A stretch of DNA of 64,000 nucleotides from Okapia johnstoni (taxonomy: Eukaryota > Chordata > Mammalia > Artiodactyla > Giraffidae). The notes under the pieces were generated by a model. The model was not told the DNA's origin, did no database searches, and saw only the letters and a list, made by a program, of their open reading frames with translations. The translations under genes were made by a program, and so were the position numbers. Shown here piece by piece: positions 60,975 to 64,000 of this stretch. The DNA lies in assembly GCA_024291935.2 (NCBI GenBank), contig CM044318.1:88029501-88093500 (forward strand), given 5' to 3'. Numbering within the stretch: the stretch's first letter is position 1; each line of letters starts with the position of its first letter.

Positions 60975-60980
60975 TATAAG
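60975..60980 (+). promoter_or_regulatory. TATA-like box upstream of the small ORF
   Basis: agaaatataaggcagg, 90 bases before the ATG at 61,070. A start near 61,005 would give a short leader. Confidence 0.35.
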
Positions 60981-61069
60981 GCAGGACAGGCTCACACAGA
61001 CTTTGGGGTGACCTGGGTGGTTACAGCGTGGGGGCAGAGGTGGCTTCTGTCCGAGCTCACATCATAAGA

Positions 61070-61408
61070 ATGACGTGTGTGAAACGCCCAAATCCTCTGG
61101 CAATTTTACTTCTCCTCCTTGGTATTGCGTGTTACCTGATAGCAGAAGTTCAAAGGCAGCCTGACCCTATTTGGGCAAAAACACCAACTGCTGGGACTAC
61201 ATGGTCCCCCAGCAAGCTGCCTAGACCACAACAGGCAGCTCAGAAACAGGGCAGCCACTGGCAGCCAGGAAGCCCACCACCACCCCTCAATGTGGGCCAC
61301 AGAACTCCCACCACAGAGGACCCGCTCACCAAGCCCACAGGCACCCCGTCACCACCTCCCCCAGAGGCGTCTCAGGAAAGCCCAGTGCTGAGCCCAGGAC
61401 AGGGATGA
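61070..61408 (+). CDS. Unrecognised small membrane or secreted protein candidate, 112 aa
   Basis: I do not recognise this. The ATG-started open frame begins MTCVKRPNP, then has a hydrophobic run LAILLLLLGIACYLIA flanked by basic residues before and QRQ after, which looks like a signal peptide or signal anchor. The rest is Pro/Thr/Ser/Gln-rich (GSPPPPLNVGH, TGTPSPPPPEASQESP) and has no cysteine, which suits an unstructured, possibly O-glycosylated stalk. It is intronless, lies between the ADAM8 promoter and the 3' end of TUBGCP2, and no AATAAA is seen nearby. GC-rich random frames of this length are common in this window, so only the N-terminal segment and the TATA-like box favour it. Confidence 0.3.
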   Translation: MTCVKRPNPLAILLLLLGIACYLIAEVQRQPDPIWAKTPTAGTTWSPSKLPRPQQAAQKQGSHWQPGSPPPPLNVGHRTPTTEDPLTKPTGTPSPPPPEASQESPVLSPGQG

Positions 61409-62270
61409 AGGCCTCAGGCAGACCCTGAGCTGCAGAAGCCCCTGGACTGGCAGATGAGCCCCTTGCTCCAGGTCACGCCTACACATGACGCAGCTCAGAA
61501 GACGAAGCCGCAGTGGCTCGAGTCCAGCCCTCCCCCTGTTCGGAGGGCACCTCTGCTGGGCACTCCGGGCTGAGAGCCACCCCTACCCCCATCCTGGGGG
61601 AACCTGGGCTTCTGTTCTCTGCCAGGGGCCTCCTGGAACAGGTGGTCAGCACTGGATTTTGAAAATGAGACACATGGAATTCTGCAGGAAGGGGCGGCTT
61701 TGTGGGGGGGGGGCGGGGGGGGCAGAGCAGCAGGAAGATGCTCACTGCCAGTCACACACACCCAGACGGTCAGCTGGGCAGGGCCTTCCCCTCAGGCGGC
61801 AGCCCCAGGCAGCTCTAGCACCCTCTTGGCTGCCGACCAGGGGCTGTGCTGCCCCCTGCTGCCCAAAGCCAACCCCAGCCTGCAGTCTGACTTCCTGCTG
61901 ACCCCAGCTCAGCTCACAAGGATCAGTGTGGACACCACAGCTGGATCTCACCCCTGCCCAGCACCTTGGTGACCATCCTAAAGTTGTTCTAAGCCCATGT
62001 GTTTTCACTTTGCCTTATCTGAAGCCAAAAAATTCCTCCAAGTGACTCCGCTCGAGCCGGGAGAGGACTGCAGAGACCAGGACTGCCCGGCCCCGTGCCC
62101 GCCCAAACCAGCAGATGCGCTCTGGTCACAGCGTGAGCCCAAGGACGAGAGGAGACAAGCGCAGTGCGTCAGCTTTATGTGTGGACAGGACACACAGCAC
62201 ACACGCTCCAGACACGCCTGGAGAGGCCCCAGCACATCCACCGAGGCTCAGCTGGGACAGGTGAGCAGCG
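61409..62270. other. Interval 3' of TUBGCP2
   Basis: Contains TUBGCP2 3' UTR at its right end and otherwise unique sequence, with a g-run at 61,703-61,720. No other gene is seen. Confidence 0.5.
62174..62179 (-). terminator. TUBGCP2: Possible TUBGCP2 poly-A signal (CATAAA variant)
   Basis: Minus-strand CATAAA in acacataaagctgac, about 90 bases after the stop. No consensus AATAAA is nearby, so a longer 3' UTR is also possible. Confidence 0.35.
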
Positions 62271-63634
62271 TCACTGTGCGGGGACGGCGACCCTGGGTGC
62301 GGGAGCGGGGGGGCCCCGCGGGCCAGGCACCGGGGGGGCCGCCTTCTGGCTCCTCTCTGCAGACAGGCGCTCCAGCCGCTCCGTGTAAAAGCCGTTGAAG
62401 TCAAGCCTGTGGGGGAAGCGGGCAGGGTCCCCAGGGAGGCCTCAGTCACCCTGGCGCCCCCTCACTACCCACGGCGAGGCCCAGGGCACTCGAGAGCAAA
62501 GCGCATATGTGCACACGCACGCACACACACAGAGCCCAGGTGCCACCTGCTCCAGCAACAGTGAGGGCAGAGCTTAAAGACACAGGAAAACACCCAGGTC
62601 AAAGGGGAGACAAGCGTCTCCAGCCCCTGGACCCTGCAGCTCTCGGAACCCTGGGCCCCAGGACGTCAGGGCACTGTGAGCAGAAGTGAGCAGTCCCAGC
62701 ATCTGGCTGAGCCAGAGGCTGCCCAACAGGAGCCTCCAAGAACAAGGACCGCTCCTCCTCCCCAGACCTCCCTCACCAAACCCCGCAGTGAGTGGGCCCA
62801 CCACGTCTCTCTGAGGAGCGTAAACTGCTGGCCCAGAGCCACAGACCCCCCTGCCTGGGCCTCGGGCCCCGTGCCCCGTCCTCCCCACAGATGCCCCTCT
62901 GCCTGGGCCCCGCGCCCCGTCCTCCCCAGTCTCCCCATCTCCACTGCTTGGCCCACAGGCCCCCCCAGACTCCACACTCCTGCTCCCATCACGCCTGCTG
63001 CTGGTCGCTCCTGGGGTCACAGGCAGCGCAGCCCAGGGGAGCACCATCATGGCCCTGGAGGCGTGGCCAGCCTCTCGTGCCCACCATGACAGGCGGGAGG
63101 GCGCCGCCCTGGCCCTGCCTGTGCTCCCAGCACCTCCTGACCTGTGCCGGCGGGCAGGGTGTGGGGAGGGCAGCACCTCCTCACTGCCTGTCTGGAGACA
63201 GGGTCCTCCTTGTCCGGTCCTGGCTCAGGGCACAGCAGCCAGTGTAGCTGACCCCAGCCTGGCCCTCGGAACACAGACCAACTGGGCCAGGGGAGGTGCT
63301 GACGCAGCAGCCTCATGCATGCTGGCCCACGCATGCACGCACGTGCACACACACGTGCACACGTGTGAACACCCAGATGGCCTTCCTTCAGCAGATGATG
63401 GAGATCAGCGCCAGCACGTGGAGGCCCAGGGCGCGGCCTCAGTCGCAGCGGCTCTGAGGGGTGGGCGCACCTGGAGATGACGCTGGCCATGCCGTGCTCG
63501 CAGTCGCTGGTGCTGTAGACGCTCAGCCGGGCCAGGAGGTCGAGCAGGTGGGCTGAGAAATTCTTATCGAATTTATTGATGGTGGCCTCGAAGCTGGAGG
63601 CCAGCTGTGGTGCGTCCACATGCTCAGCCAGGCA
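62271..63634 (-). CDS. TUBGCP2: TUBGCP2 (GCP2, gamma-tubulin ring complex), last two coding exons
   Basis: GCP2 is a core subunit of the gamma-tubulin small and ring complexes that nucleate microtubules at centrosomes. Exons on the minus strand: 63,634-63,471 and 62,406-62,271 (TGA). The first gives LASSFEATINKFDKNFSAHL, LDLLARLSVYSTSDCEHGM and ASVISR; the second LDFNGFYTERLERLSAERSQ and a proline-rich tail ending APRVAVPAQ. These match the GCP2 C-terminus, including the position of the split Arg codon. The upstream exons are beyond 64,000. Confidence 0.96.
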
Positions 63635-64000
63635 CTGCAAGACACGGCGCCCCCCAACAGCTCAAAGCCCGCTCTTCTTAGAAGAACACGTCTTAGACAG
63701 TCACCACGTCATAAAAGGTAAAGTTAGGGCAGCGTACAAATTCTGAGATGGTAGGACCTAGAGGCGTCCAGGCGGTTGGCCCTGTGTCCTGCAGCACATG
63801 GAGCCAGGAAGCACGTGGACCTCGGGGCTTTCTCAGGTGGCTCAGATTTTCAAGCTGCCACTTGGCAAGTGGGCAACCTGGAAGTGCCCGCCTGGGTCAC
63901 CTTACCCCGCCCCGCCCTACGGGACACACCTGCACCTGGTCAGGTGCCCAACTCTGCCAACTAGACAGACTCTGTCCAGGGGCCACAGGGCCCGAGCTGC
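63635..64000 (-). other. TUBGCP2: TUBGCP2 intron, right edge of window
   Basis: Intron upstream of the penultimate coding exon; its acceptor is gtgtcttgcag. No exon is seen up to the window end. Confidence 0.7.

Overview
This is vertebrate nuclear DNA from a ruminant, most likely a bovid. It holds two BovB LINEs, several Bov-tA SINEs and a CHR-2 type SINE. The gene order and strands (KNDC1+, UTF1+, VENTX relic+, MIR202-, ADAM8-, TUBGCP2-) match human 10q26.3, which corresponds to the distal end of cattle chromosome 26. That assignment rests on recognised protein motifs; no alignment was run.

Layout. 1-15.6 kb: the last 13 coding exons and 3' UTR of KNDC1, a neuronal Ras guanine-nucleotide exchange factor. 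One of its introns carries a BovB element, and its penultimate exon runs into a minisatellite built from its own splice donor. 15.6-20.1 kb: old repeats and a second BovB split by a FAU (ubiquitin-like/RPS30) processed pseudogene. 20.4-22.0 kb: UTF1 in a CpG island, with an apparent +1 frameshift in exon 1, followed at 22.73 kb by a candidate Oct/Sox element. 22-30 kb: gene-poor, with L1 and hAT fossils. 29.98-31.1 kb: a decayed VENTX homeobox gene with a TATA-like box, an N-terminal piece, a helix-3 remnant carrying a stop at its Trp codon, and a C-terminal piece. 33.9-34.3 kb: the miR-202 hairpin on the minus strand and a plausible TATA promoter. 34.3-43.4 kb: no supported gene.

43.5-48.1 kb (minus): a multi-exon paralog of SPEF1 (CLAMP), a CH-domain and coiled-coil microtubule protein of cilia and flagella. 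I do not know of it in the human gene set at this position; no ATG is visible for it and one intron appears to start with GC. 48.9-60.0 kb (minus): complete ADAM8 in 24 coding exons, with an apparent one-base insertion in a G/C run of exon 6. 60-62 kb: the ADAM8 promoter and an intronless 112-codon ORF with an N-terminal hydrophobic segment and an upstream TATA-like box, not recognised. 62.3-64 kb (minus): the last two coding exons of TUBGCP2.

These genes are neighbours with unrelated jobs. Three of them (UTF1, VENTX, MIR202) are known for germline or pluripotency roles, and the SPEF1-like gene is probably ciliary or testicular. No prokaryotic-style system, CRISPR array or tRNA/rRNA gene was seen. 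The strongest items for a second look are the SPEF1-like gene, the VENTX relic, the repeated KNDC1 splice donor, the miR-202-3p seed difference, and the two single-base frameshifts, which may be assembly errors.
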